This document shows, piece by piece, positions 56,361-64,000 of a stretch of 64,000 nt of DNA. This stretch comes from Pseudomonas baetica. GTDB taxonomy: Bacteria > Pseudomonadota > Gammaproteobacteria > Pseudomonadales > Pseudomonadaceae. Positions within the stretch are counted from its first letter, which is position 1. The number at the start of each line of letters is the position of its first letter. The stretch is from positions 20,678-84,677 of the forward strand of contig NZ_JAIHLQ010000034.1 of assembly GCF_019733355.1 (NCBI RefSeq), written 5' to 3'. Below the pieces are notes generated by a model. The model did no database searches, had not been told where the DNA came from, and saw only the letters and a list, made by a program, of their open reading frames with translations. Both the position numbers and the translations under genes were made by a program.

Positions 56361-56747
56361 TCCACACCGTACCTGCTGGGAGGGAGCTTGCTCTCCCCCA
56401 GCAATGGGTTATACCGGCACTTTTTTACGGACGAAAAAAAACCCGCCGAAGCGGGTTTTTCCCAAGACCATTATCGACTCCCTGTCGGCAGCGATCCTTG
56501 CAATGGTCGATCATCCGTGATCCTGAAGTACTCCCTGTGCTTCAGTTGATGTGTGTAGATTACGCGTGGGATCCAATCGGCAATAGTCGACATAACTACC
56601 ATCGCGTGTAGGACATTCGCCATACGACCCCTTCCGAAAACCCTTAGACGTGTCAGGCGCGGGGCTTCAAATCCGCAATTTGTTCGACTTTCAGCGGCCC
56701 ATAGGCGTATTCCGGCAGAAACCACACAGCGGCCAACATACCCAACC
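56361..56747. other. Intergenic region with acnA terminator and no convincing gene
   Basis: It contains a stem TGCTGGG/CCCAGCA (56372-56403, perhaps a decayed REP), the acnA terminator and then about 280 bp without a convincing gene. On the minus strand a 32-codon frame (56653-56751) begins at a GTG overlapping the stop of the SRPBCC gene (GTGA); I do not recognise its product. Confidence 0.6.
56438..56461 (+). terminator. acnA: Intrinsic terminator of acnA
   Basis: A 10-bp stem AAAAACCCGC/GCGGGTTTTT with a CGAA loop, 78 bp after the acnA stop. Confidence 0.88.
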
Positions 56748-57236
56748 TCACCCCCCAGCCCCCTGACGGGCCCTGGCACTGTCAATCAGAAAGTGTTCCA
56801 AGCGGCTCAACTGTTCTTCCCAGCCACGGCTGTCCATGTAATACGCCTCCTTCTGACGAATATCCGGAATGTGTGCAAAACCTGACTCTGACACCTTCAG
56901 CAAGGTGCCTTCCTCGTAATCTTGCAGCTCAAACTTGACCAGCGTGGTGGGCTCTTGGGAATAGTCGATCTTCGGATTGACCGCATACGGATGCCAGCGG
57001 AATGAAAATAGTTGCTGCGGCTCGACTCGCTCGACCAGCACATTCCATAAAACGTGCTCAAAACCCGGATACGTGACTTGCCCTTGCGTCCATTCGCCGG
57101 CAATAAAACGCCTGCCCTCCAGTGCCACCCCAAACCACTGGCCAAACGCCTCGGCATCGACCAATGCACGCCAGACATGAGAACGTGGCGCCCTGAGCGT
57201 GATTTTGCGTTCGAAACTATTGGGTACTGGTTTCAT
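56748..57236 (-). CDS. SRPBCC (AHSA1-like) domain protein
   Basis: 162 aa. The START-like fold of the activator-of-Hsp90 C-terminal family is clear: FERKITLRAPRSHVWRALVDAEAFGQWFG, then FSFRWHPYAVNP, TTLVKFELQDYEEGTLLKVSESGF and a final helix WEEQLSRLEHFLID. Such single-domain proteins probably bind hydrophobic ligands; most lie beside an ArsR-type regulator, which is absent here. It starts at the ATG at 57236 and is divergent from the decayed ADP-ribosylglycohydrolase gene. Confidence 0.9.
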   Translation of the reverse strand: MKPVPNSFERKITLRAPRSHVWRALVDAEAFGQWFGVALEGRRFIAGEWTQGQVTYPGFEHVLWNVLVERVEPQQLFSFRWHPYAVNPKIDYSQEPTTLVKFELQDYEEGTLLKVSESGFAHIPDIRQKEAYYMDSRGWEEQLSRLEHFLIDSARARQGAGG

Positions 57237-57409
57237 ACGTCACCTCCTGTTCTGAACAGTAGGCTTGTATGACCACATGTCCAACCTGAAGTTGTATCAA
57301 AGCAGTGCGGCTGTTCACCTGCAATGACACATCCCGCAGCGTTTCAAGCGCCTCTGAACGGATGAAACTGATACCTGTTCCCGGGAACTGAACGAAGCAA
57401 AGAAGAATC

Positions 57410-58229
57410 ATGCAGCCATCCCTCACCGAACGGTATCGCGGCGCCCTGTTGGGCCTGGCTTGCGGCGACGCGGTCGGCACCACGGTTGAGTTCAAACCGC
57501 GCGGTTCATTCCAACCATTGACCGACATGGTCGGTGGTGGTCCTTTCAACTTGAAGCCGGGGCAATGGACGGACGACACATCGATGGCTCTGTGCCTGGC
57601 GGAAAGTCTGCTGAATAAAAACGGTTTCGATGCCACAGACCAGATAGGCCGCTATCTCAACTGGTGGAAATGGGGTTACCTCAGTTCTACCGGCGAATGT
57701 TTTGATATCGGCATGACCGTCAGTCAGGCGCTCTCGCAGTATCAGCAAACAGGTGAGCCCTTTGCTGGATCAGCCGACCCGTACACTGCTGGCAACGGCT
57801 CCCTGATGCGGCTGGCGCCGGTGATGCTGTTTTACTTTCCCGACGTAGAACAGGTACGAAAGTTTGCCGCCGACAGCTCGCGAACAACCCATGCGGCGCC
57901 TGAAGCCATCGAATGCTGCTTACTATTTGCCGAACTGATCGGCAAAACCCTGCTCGGAACAGCGAAAAACATCTTGCTCGAGCACGCCCTCACGACCTTC
58001 ACCCTACCCAAAGTCGCTGCGCTGGCCTGAGGTGAATACCTCGAAAAATCGGCAAACGAAATACGCGGTAGCGGCTACAGCGTCGAGTCATTGGAAGCAG
58101 TGTTGTGGTGCCTTCTACGGCGTCCGGGCCATTCCTGCCAAATGGCTGGAACTGCTGCATGAAGGCGAGGAGATTACCGCGACCGCAGACCGCTTGCTTG
58201 AAGCCTCCAGCCAACGCGTACCTGAATAG
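57410..58229 (+). pseudogene. Decayed ADP-ribosylglycohydrolase (DraG/ARH family) gene
   Basis: The first 206 codons encode YRGALLGLACGDAVGTTVEF, GQWTDDTSMALCLAESLL (the N-terminal metal-binding TDDT motif) and AGNGSLMRLAPV, all typical. A TGA at 58028-58030 interrupts the frame; beyond it the same frame continues GEYLEKSANEIRGSGYSVES to VLWC, then the family sequence jumps, in another frame, to FYGVRAIPAKWLELLHEGEE and a stop at 58229. The segment between, normally carrying the GDDADT metal motif, is missing by a deletion that is not a multiple of three. The enzyme would lack half of its metal site, so it is inactive. Confidence 0.88.
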
Positions 58230-58285
58230 GATCCACACAGTCGCTACACTACTCTGCACTTTCATCCGACATAGCGAGAACTCCC

Positions 58286-58690
58286 ATGTCCCCACGCCTG
58301 CTCCTGGCCCTGACGCCATTTCTGTTCACCCCCCTCGCCCACGCCGCCATCGATTGCGCCAACGCCAGCGATCAGGCGACGATGAATCAATGCGCCGGAC
58401 AGGACTTCAAAGCGGCGGACAAAGAGCTGAATACCGTATATCAGCAGATCACCGGCCGGCTGAAGGACAACCCGGATAGCAAGAAGCTGTTGGTCAATGC
58501 GCAGCGGGCGTGGATCGGGTTTCGCGATGCCGAGTGCGCGTTTTCGTCATCCGGGGTGGCGGGCGGCAGCGTTTACCCGCTGATTTACAGTAGCTGCATG
58601 ACGGCCGTGACCAAAGTCCGGGTTGAGACGCTGAAGCAGTATTTGAAGTGTGAAGAAGGTGACATGGGTTGCCCGGTACCCGGGGCCTGA
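58286..58690 (+). CDS. LprI-like (DUF1311) periplasmic protein
   Basis: 134 aa with a signal peptide (1-21, FTPLAHA|A). The DUF1311/LprI pattern is present: IDCANASDQATMNQCAGQDFKAADKELN, the AWIGFRDAECAF motif and YSSCM with conserved cysteines. The family includes lysozyme inhibitor LprI, but this member's role is unknown. It starts at the ATG at 58286. It lies between the ARH pseudogene and the convergent PBP2 gene. Confidence 0.9.
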   Translation: MSPRLLLALTPFLFTPLAHAAIDCANASDQATMNQCAGQDFKAADKELNTVYQQITGRLKDNPDSKKLLVNAQRAWIGFRDAECAFSSSGVAGGSVYPLIYSSCMTAVTKVRVETLKQYLKCEEGDMGCPVPGA

Positions 58691-58808
58691 TGCTTGTAGT
58701 GCCGAATCTTTCGCGCAACAACCGTGCCGCCGCGTTGAAACGATATTTCTCGACAGCTTCCAGCACATGCTCAGCCTGTGAGAGCCTGTGCTGTAAAGCT
58801 GTTGCCGG

Positions 58809-60701
58809 TTAAACGTGCGGATTGCCCGGTGCTTTGGTTGGCGCCGCGTATTGCGGCTTAAGATGACCGTCTTGATCGAGTAGCCAGGCGTCCATGATCT
58901 GCCGTACTACAGGACCGGCGACACGACCACCGGCTTCGCCGTTTTCAATCATCACCGAAACCGCAATCTTTGGATCTTCGGCCGGCGCGAAGCCGACGAA
59001 CAAGGCATTGTCGCGGTGGCGTTCGAGAGTCTTCTCACGGTTGTAGCGCTCACCCTGCTTGATCGCCACCACCTGTGCCGTGCCGCTCTTGCCGGCGATT
59101 CGATATTGCGCGCCCGCTGCTGCCGCGCGAGCAATGCCGCGGGGAGCGTGCATCACCATCTGCATGCCGTGGTTGACCTGCTCCCAGTCGCGCGGGTCCT
59201 TGAGCACGATATTCGGCATCGGATGCTCATCGACCGGTGCCACACCATCGACGGTCTTGGCCAAGTGCGGTCGGTTCCACACGCCTTTGTTTGCGATCAA
59301 CGCAGTCGCCTGCGCCAGTTGCAAAGGCGTGACCTGCATGTAGCCTTGACCGATACCGAGGATGACCGTTTCGCCCGGGTACCAGGCCTGCCGCCGTGTC
59401 GCACGCTTCCAGGCTTGAGATGGCATCAGACCGGGGGATTCTTCGAACATATCCAGCGAGACTTTCTCACCCAAGCCGAACATCGCCATGTAGTCGTGCA
59501 GGCGATCAATGCCCAGCTTGTGCGCCAAGTCATAGAAGTAGGTGTCGTTGGAGCGCATGATCGCTGCGTCCATGTCTACCCAACCGTCACCGCTGTGGTT
59601 CCAGTTGCGGTACTTGTGATCGTAGTCCGGGAGTTGGTAGTAACCCGGATCGAACACGCGGGTCTGCGGCGTGACAACGCCCGCATCGAGACCGGCGATC
59701 GCGACTTCCGGCTTGATCGTCGAACCCGGCGCGTACAAGCCCCGAAGTACACGGTTGAATAGCGGTCGATCGATGGAGTCACGGAGCGCCGAATACTCCT
59801 TGGAGCTGATGCCAGTAACGAACAGGTTCGGGTCAAAACTCGGGTTGCTGACCATGGCTAACACCTCGCCACTGCTCGGATCGAGCGCCACGACGGAACC
59901 GCGGCGATTCCCCAAAGCTGCTTCGGCAGCCTCCTGCAATTTGACGTCGAGGCTCAGGACAATGTTTTTGCCCGGCACGGGATCTGTATGTTTGAGTACC
60001 CGTAGCACTCGGCCTTGAGCGTTGGTTTCCACTTCCTCATAACCGACGTGACCGTGCAGTTGCGCTTCATAGAAGCGTTCGATACCGGTTTTGCCGATGG
60101 ATTGGGTGCCGCGGTATTCCACCGAGTCGAGGGTCTTGGATTCTTTTTCGTTGATTCGGCCGACATAACCAATTGAGTGAGCGAAGTGCATGCCGAATGG
60201 GTAATGTCGAACGAACTGTGGTTCGACATCCAGGCCAGGCAAACGGAACTCATTGACCGCCAACACAGCGATCTGCTGTTCGGTCAGTTCATAGAACAGC
60301 GTTACCGGAGTGAATGGGTGGCGGGACTGCTTCAGCGCCTTATCGAATACCGTGCGATCTTCCGCAGGTAAGTGTAGGAGATTGATGACCTCGTCCAGTT
60401 CCTGATTGACGTTGGTGGCACGCTCGCGAGTGATGCTCAGGTTGTAACTGGGACGGTTATCTGCCAATAGCACGCCATTGCGGTCGTAGATCAGTCCGCG
60501 TGTGGGCGGGATCGGCAAGACATGGACGCGATTGTTTTCTGAAATGGTTGAGTGGTAATCGAACTCGACTACTTGCAGGATGTAAAGGCGTACCACCAGC
60601 GCACAGCTAATAACGAAGACAAAAAAGGCGCAGGCGATCAAGCGTTTGTTGACCAGCCGCGTCTCTTTCTCGTGATCCTTGATCGGGATTGGTTCAGGCA
60701 T
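58809..60701 (-). CDS. mrdA: Penicillin-binding protein 2 (stand-alone copy)
   Basis: 630 aa from the ATG at 60701 (MPEPIPIKDHEKETRL); the frame is open to 60812. A short cytosolic tail and one TM (about 20-40, IACAFFVFVISCALVVRLYI) are followed by the pedestal domain (IPPTRGLIYDRNGVLLADN) and the transpeptidase with S327-T-I-K, SND near 385 and K538-S-G-T. It cross-links peptidoglycan for rod-shape elongation. The usual neighbours rodA, sltB and rlpA are absent, so this is probably the second PBP2 known in several pseudomonads. An IS66 element begins 89 bp before its start and may have changed its promoter. Confidence 0.92.
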   Translation of the reverse strand: MPEPIPIKDHEKETRLVNKRLIACAFFVFVISCALVVRLYILQVVEFDYHSTISENNRVHVLPIPPTRGLIYDRNGVLLADNRPSYNLSITRERATNVNQELDEVINLLHLPAEDRTVFDKALKQSRHPFTPVTLFYELTEQQIAVLAVNEFRLPGLDVEPQFVRHYPFGMHFAHSIGYVGRINEKESKTLDSVEYRGTQSIGKTGIERFYEAQLHGHVGYEEVETNAQGRVLRVLKHTDPVPGKNIVLSLDVKLQEAAEAALGNRRGSVVALDPSSGEVLAMVSNPSFDPNLFVTGISSKEYSALRDSIDRPLFNRVLRGLYAPGSTIKPEVAIAGLDAGVVTPQTRVFDPGYYQLPDYDHKYRNWNHSGDGWVDMDAAIMRSNDTYFYDLAHKLGIDRLHDYMAMFGLGEKVSLDMFEESPGLMPSQAWKRATRRQAWYPGETVILGIGQGYMQVTPLQLAQATALIANKGVWNRPHLAKTVDGVAPVDEHPMPNIVLKDPRDWEQVNHGMQMVMHAPRGIARAAAAGAQYRIAGKSGTAQVVAIKQGERYNREKTLERHRDNALFVGFAPAEDPKIAVSVMIENGEAGGRVAGPVVRQIMDAWLLDQDGHLKPQYAAPTKAPGNPHV

Positions 60702-60841
60702 TTCTACAGCAACTCTTTGACATAAATGAGTGCCGATCCATAGGCATGGCATCAGTCCATGAAAAAAAGAGCTGCACCATACCAAAAACGTAACCGTCCG
60801 GTCAGCACCCACTCCTGACCGTTCTCCAAATTAGACAAGAT

Positions 60842-60867
60842 AGTGGACACCATTTTTTAGTGGACAC
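60842..60867. repeat. Direct repeat AGTGGACAC (two copies) at the IS66 tnpA start
   Basis: AGTGGACAC occurs at 60842-60850 and 60859-60867; GATAGTG and CACTATC also bracket the area as an inverted repeat (60839-60871). The GTG start of tnpA lies in the second copy, so the repeat may bind a regulator or form a hairpin over the start. Confidence 0.75.
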
Positions 60868-61246
60868 TATCTTGGATATAGCTCCCGCTCGACGCCCCGG
60901 TCGCCGCCCGAACTTCCCATCCGCATTCAAGCGCAAAGTCGTCGAAGCCTCATATCAACCCGGTGCCTCAGTGTCGATGATCGCCCGCGAGCATGACGTC
61001 AACGCCAACATGGTTTTTCGCTGGCGGCAGCAATACCAGGACGGTGCATTCGGCCCCGTCAGCCCGAGCGCAACGTTCTTGCCAGTCGAGGTGATCAAAG
61101 CACCTGTCGACTTGCCGTCAGCAGCGCCGTTGCCGCAAAAACCCCATTCTGAGATCGTTATAGAAGTAGGAAAAGCCACGCTACGCATCACCGGCACACC
61201 TGCCCCGCAGACCTTGCACCTCACCTTGCAGCAGTTGCTGCGATGA
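60860..61246 (+). CDS. IS66 accessory protein TnpA
   Basis: 128 aa, apparent GTG start at 60860. The N-terminal part RRPNFPSAFKRKVVEASYQPG and the helix-turn-helix SVSMIAREHDVNANMVFRWRQQYQ define the IS66 OrfA/HTH_Tnp_1-like family; the C-terminal half is Pro/Ala-rich and ends TLHLTLQQLLR. It probably binds the element ends or regulates it. Its stop overlaps the tnpB start by 4 bases (ATGA). Confidence 0.92.
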   Translation: MDTILDIAPARRPGRRPNFPSAFKRKVVEASYQPGASVSMIAREHDVNANMVFRWRQQYQDGAFGPVSPSATFLPVEVIKAPVDLPSAAPLPQKPHSEIVIEVGKATLRITGTPAPQTLHLTLQQLLR

Positions 61247-61587
61247 TTGCCCCTCCCGCTGGAACCCGTATCTGGATCGCCGCCGGCGTCACCGACATGC
61301 GCCGTGGCTTCGACGGATTGGCAGCATTGGTACAAACACAGCTGGAAGCCGATCCCTTTTCCGGCCAGATCTTTGCCTTTCGCGGACGACGCGGTGATCG
61401 GATCAAGTTGCTGTGGTGGGACGGCGACGGTTTGTGCCTGTTTTGCAAACGCCTGGAACAAGGTCGCTTCGTCTGGCCGCAAGCAACCAGCGGCAGCGTG
61501 TCGCTGACGCCGGCGCAGTTGTCGATGCTGTTGGAGGGCATTGATTGGCGCAGGCCAATTCGTACAGCACCTGTCCTCGCGGTCTGA
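61243..61587 (+). CDS. IS66 accessory protein TnpB
   Basis: 114 aa. The hallmark IS66 Orf2 segment is visible: IWIAAGVTDMRRGFDGLAALVQTQLEADPFSGQIFAFRGRRGDRIKLLWWDGDGLCLFCKRLEQGRF. It is required for transposition of IS66-like elements (family knowledge) but the biochemical role is unclear. It overlaps tnpA by 4 bases, so translation is coupled, and tnpC starts 35 bp later. It is full length. Confidence 0.95.
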   Translation: MIAPPAGTRIWIAAGVTDMRRGFDGLAALVQTQLEADPFSGQIFAFRGRRGDRIKLLWWDGDGLCLFCKRLEQGRFVWPQATSGSVSLTPAQLSMLLEGIDWRRPIRTAPVLAV

Positions 61588-61622
61588 CTTTACGCGCTGG
61601 AAATTCTTAGTAATATTCGGCC

Positions 61623-63128
61623 ATGACTCACGTGACCGACTCCTTGCCCAATGATCTTCAAGCCTTAAAGGCGCTGATATCTGCCCAGCGGGCAGAGATC
61701 GAGCGCCTGAAAATGATGATCGCCAAATTGCGGCGCACGCAGTTCGGTCGCAGTTCCGAGCAACTGGACGCGATGATCGACCAACTCCAGTTGAGTCTTG
61801 AAGAGCTGGAGGTCAGCCAGGCCGAAGTGATGCCAATCACTGAGCCAGCACCTCGTACAGTTTCCCGCCGTAAACCATTGCCTGAACATCTCCCCCGCGA
61901 AATCCATGTCCATCATCCCGAGTCGCAATGCTCCGGTTGTGGCGGGACGCTTCGTCAGTTGGGGGAGGATGTGTCTGAGGTGCTGGAGTACGTTCCGGCA
62001 CGTTTCAAGGTGATTCGCCATGTTCGTCCCAAGCTGGTTTGCCGCTGCTGCGAGTACATCGCCCAAGTACCTGCGCCGAGCCGCCCGATAGCCCGGGGCC
62101 TGGCAGGCCCTGGGCTACTGGCTCATGTATTGGTCTCCAAATTCGTTGATCATCTTCCTTTGTATCGGCAGTCCGAGATCTACGCTCGTGAGGGCGTAGA
62201 TCTGGAGCGCTCGACCTTGGCCGACTGGGTCGGCCAGAGCAGCCAGTTGCTCAGGCCGCTGATCAACGCCCTCAAGAGCCACGTCATGAGTGGTCATAAA
62301 GTCCACGCTGACGACACGCCGATTGGCGCACTTGCGCCGGGCACCGGCAAAACAAAAACGGCACGCCTGTGGACGTATGTGCGCGATGACCGACCCGCCG
62401 GCTACACGACGCCGGCAGCGGTATGGTTTGCTTACTCGCCGGATCGCAAGGGACAACATCCCCGTGCTCATCTCAAAAACTTCAGCGGGATCTTGCAGGC
62501 CGACGGCTACGCTGGTTTTGCTCAGTTGTATCGCTCGGGTCGTGTTCAAGAAGCTGCCTGCTGGGCTCACGCCCGGCGTAAGTTTTACGACGTTTATAAA
62601 GACCAGTCCTCACCACTTGCCGCCGAAGTGCTGCAACGAATCGCGGCCTTATATGCCATCGAAAGCGAGATTCGCGGCCAACCACCCGACCTGCGAAAAG
62701 CCGCTCGGCAAAGCCGGGCAAGCCCGCTGCTGGAACAGCTGTACGCGTGGCTTAACCAGACGCTGACTCAACTGTCGAAAAAATCGGCATTAGGCGGTGC
62801 GATTTTCTATGCCCTCAACCGGTGGCAGGCCTTGGTGTGCTACTGCGATGACGGCCGGATTGAAATCGATAATAACGCTGCCGAACGCGCGCTGCGCGCC
62901 GTCGCTTTGGGTCGCAAAAATTATCTGTTCGTGGGTTCCGATGCCGGTGGAGAGCGAGCCGCTGCAATTTACAGCCTGGTAGGCTCGGCCAAACTCAACG
63001 ACCTGAACCCGCAAGCCTATTTGACCCACGTGCTGGAGCGGATCGCCGACCACCCGATCAATCGGGTGGACGAACTATTGCCCTGGAACGTTTCTCTTAA
63101 CCCTCTCGAACGCTGCGAGGCTGCTTGA
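61623..63128 (+). CDS. IS66 transposase TnpC
   Basis: 501 aa. A coiled coil at 10-65 (LKALISAQRAEIERLKMMIAK) precedes a zinc-binding region (CSGCGG near 100 and CRCC near 140) and the DDE core: D in KVHADDTPIG, D in LQADGYAGF and E in DNNAAERALR, followed by RKNYLFVGSDAGGERAA, the IS66 C-terminal signature. All catalytic residues are present, so the element looks functional. The passenger gene starts 3 bp after its stop. Confidence 0.95.
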   Translation: MTHVTDSLPNDLQALKALISAQRAEIERLKMMIAKLRRTQFGRSSEQLDAMIDQLQLSLEELEVSQAEVMPITEPAPRTVSRRKPLPEHLPREIHVHHPESQCSGCGGTLRQLGEDVSEVLEYVPARFKVIRHVRPKLVCRCCEYIAQVPAPSRPIARGLAGPGLLAHVLVSKFVDHLPLYRQSEIYAREGVDLERSTLADWVGQSSQLLRPLINALKSHVMSGHKVHADDTPIGALAPGTGKTKTARLWTYVRDDRPAGYTTPAAVWFAYSPDRKGQHPRAHLKNFSGILQADGYAGFAQLYRSGRVQEAACWAHARRKFYDVYKDQSSPLAAEVLQRIAALYAIESEIRGQPPDLRKAARQSRASPLLEQLYAWLNQTLTQLSKKSALGGAIFYALNRWQALVCYCDDGRIEIDNNAAERALRAVALGRKNYLFVGSDAGGERAAAIYSLVGSAKLNDLNPQAYLTHVLERIADHPINRVDELLPWNVSLNPLERCEAA

Positions 63129-63131
63129 TCC

Positions 63132-63713
63132 ATGCCAAAAACATCTCATCTGTCCGTGGTTGAAACCGACCGTGTGCTGATACTGCACATGGAATTTAAA
63201 TGGATAAAACCTTCGATCTGGCGCCGGGTGGCAGTGCCTGAAAGCATCACCTTGAGCAAGTTGCATCGCGTGATCCAGGCCGTTTTTGGCTGGAGCGATA
63301 CGCACCTGCATGAGTTTGAAATTGATGGCGAAAGTTACGGCGTGCCTGATCCGGATTGGGGGCCACCGGTGATTTCGGAGCAGCGCAAAAAGCTGACCAG
63401 CGTATTGTACGGGAAGAAGACGTTTCGCTATGTCTATGACTTCGGCGACAACTGGGAACTGCGAATTAAAGTCGAGAAAACGTTGCCCGCGAATATTTTC
63501 CCGCAACTGCCGTGTTGCATTGATGGAGCCAATGCTCGCCCGCCGGAGGACATCGGTGGCGCGCCAGGGTATGAAGATTTTTTGGCGGCGTTGGCGAATC
63601 CGAATCACCCTGAGCATGAAGCAATGTCGGAGTGGTATGGGGATGATGGGTTCGATCCGACGGCGTTTGACTGCGAGTGGGTCAATCAATGGTTGAAGCA
63701 GGCGAAGGTCTGA
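63132..63713 (+). CDS. Plasmid pRiA4b ORF-3 family protein, passenger of IS66 element
   Basis: 193 aa, ATG at 63132 only 3 bp after tnpC. The family pattern is strong: LHMEFKWIKPSIWRRVAVPESITLSKLHRVIQAVFGW, HLHEFEIDG, FRYVYDFGDNWELRIKVE and RPPEDIGGAPGYEDFLAAL. These proteins, named from an Agrobacterium rhizogenes plasmid, are related to IS1096 TnpR and often travel with mobile DNA, but no activity is proven. It lies inside the right terminal repeat, so it is part of the transposing unit, unlike in standard IS66 elements of three genes. Confidence 0.9.
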   Translation: MPKTSHLSVVETDRVLILHMEFKWIKPSIWRRVAVPESITLSKLHRVIQAVFGWSDTHLHEFEIDGESYGVPDPDWGPPVISEQRKKLTSVLYGKKTFRYVYDFGDNWELRIKVEKTLPANIFPQLPCCIDGANARPPEDIGGAPGYEDFLAALANPNHPEHEAMSEWYGDDGFDPTAFDCEWVNQWLKQAKV

Positions 63714-63846
63714 TCAGCAAGAGGGTGTTGGGCGTACGCTTACCCAAAAACTGCCGGGTTACTTCAGAAGGTTTTTTCCCGATGGCAGATCTTGCGACGG
63801 CTGGGCAATCGAAGCACGAGCAAAAACTTTCCTGCGGGCAAAACAA

Positions 63847-63876
63847 AACCCCAACTGCTTTCGCAATTGGGGTTTC
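63847..63876 (-). terminator. Terminator of the rRNA operon
   Basis: On the minus strand stem AAACCCCAATTGC/GCAGTTGGGGTTT with a GAAA loop (one G-T pair), followed by a T-rich tract, beginning about 12 nt after the 5S gene. Confidence 0.88.
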
Positions 63877-63887
63877 GGAATTTAATC

Positions 63888-64000
63888 TTGACGATGACCT
63901 ACTCTCACATGGGGAAACCCCACACTACCATCGGCGATGCATCGTTTCACTGCTGAGTTCGGGATGGGATCAGGTGGTTCCAACGCTCTATGGTCGTCAA
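63888..64000 (-). rRNA. rrf: 5S ribosomal RNA, 5' end at or beyond the window edge
   Basis: The complement strand carries GACGACCATAGAGCG, the conserved GGAACCACCTGATCCCATCC and AACTCAG segments, and ends GGTCATCGTCAAG. This is a Pseudomonas 5S rRNA of about 115-120 nt; a few 5' bases are probably off the right edge. It marks the 3' end of an rrn operon transcribed towards the PBP2 gene. Confidence 0.97.

Larger units (their letters stand above)
60790..63743 (+). mobile_element. IS66-family element (2954 bp) with passenger gene and 8-bp target duplication
   Basis: The left end is GTAACCGTCCGGTCAGCACCC (60790-60810 region) and the right end, read inwards, GTAAGCGTACGCCCAACACC; 16 of the first 21 positions match and both begin with the IS66-type GTAA. 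The 8-bp direct repeat CCAAAAAC flanks it (60782-60789 and 63744-63751). Inside are tnpA, tnpB, tnpC and a pRiA4b ORF-3 family gene, all on the plus strand and tightly packed. The perfect duplication suggests a recent insertion. Confidence 0.94.

Overview
The window reads as chromosome of a fluorescent-group Pseudomonas. GC-rich codon use, the gene orders rssB-PilZ-mlaA, queF-cupredoxin-copRS, lolCDE, sthA-gap-mfd, psrA-lexA-sulA-topA and fadBA-usp-uup-slt, and REP repeats built on GGGAGCGGGCTTGCTCGCG all point there. Most of 1-56.4 kb is core genome whose order I recognise from P. aeruginosa PAO1 (from memory, blocks around PA2798-PA2810, PA2986-PA3020 and PA1562-PA1564).

Layout. 1-3.7 kb: a response regulator with a PP2C phosphatase (cut by the left edge), a PilZ protein, MlaA, a degenerate phosphonatase-like HAD protein and a DUF4404 protein. 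3.7-7.4 kb: QueF and a copper module (cupredoxin, CopR, CopS). 7.4-12.2 kb: LolCDE lipoprotein export, a second PilZ protein and a glycerophosphodiesterase. 12.2-22.1 kb: SthA, ApbE, a CitA-type MFS carrier, a long GAPDH, Mfd and a CsiV-like protein. 22.1-28.2 kb: two large paralogous SWIM/SNF2 ATPases, tail to tail. 28.2-31.2 kb: nagZ and the methylthioinosine phosphorylase gene, the latter split by an IS3-family element. 31.4-37.5 kb: PsrA, LexA, SulA, small conserved proteins and TopA. 37.6-42.5 kb: FadA/FadB, a candidate small RNA and a universal stress protein. 42.6-56.4 kb: Uup, Slt, an MsbA-like exporter, PdxB, a MATE pump, TusA, RlmM and AcnA. 56.4-60.7 kb is more fluid: an SRPBCC protein, a decayed ADP-ribosylglycohydrolase gene, an LprI-like protein and a stand-alone PBP2. 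60.79-63.74 kb is a complete IS66-family element carrying a passenger gene. The window ends in the 5S rRNA gene of an rrn operon on the minus strand.

Regulatory logic visible in the DNA: two PsrA-type operators sit upstream of psrA and a near-consensus one upstream of fadB, tying the fatty-acid regulator to fadBA. Two LexA boxes cover the lexA promoter, with sulA immediately downstream. A CopR-like box lies between the cupredoxin gene and copRS.

I found no new multi-gene system. The best leads are: the IS66 element with a pRiA4b ORF-3 passenger, with inverted repeats and a perfect 8-bp target duplication; the IS3 insertion in mtnP with a probable polar effect on the downstream SNF2 gene; a candidate small RNA with its own plus-strand terminator between fadB and its neighbour; the convergent SNF2 paralogue pair; a HAD protein that has lost its nucleophile; and a terminator-like hairpin between lolD and lolE.
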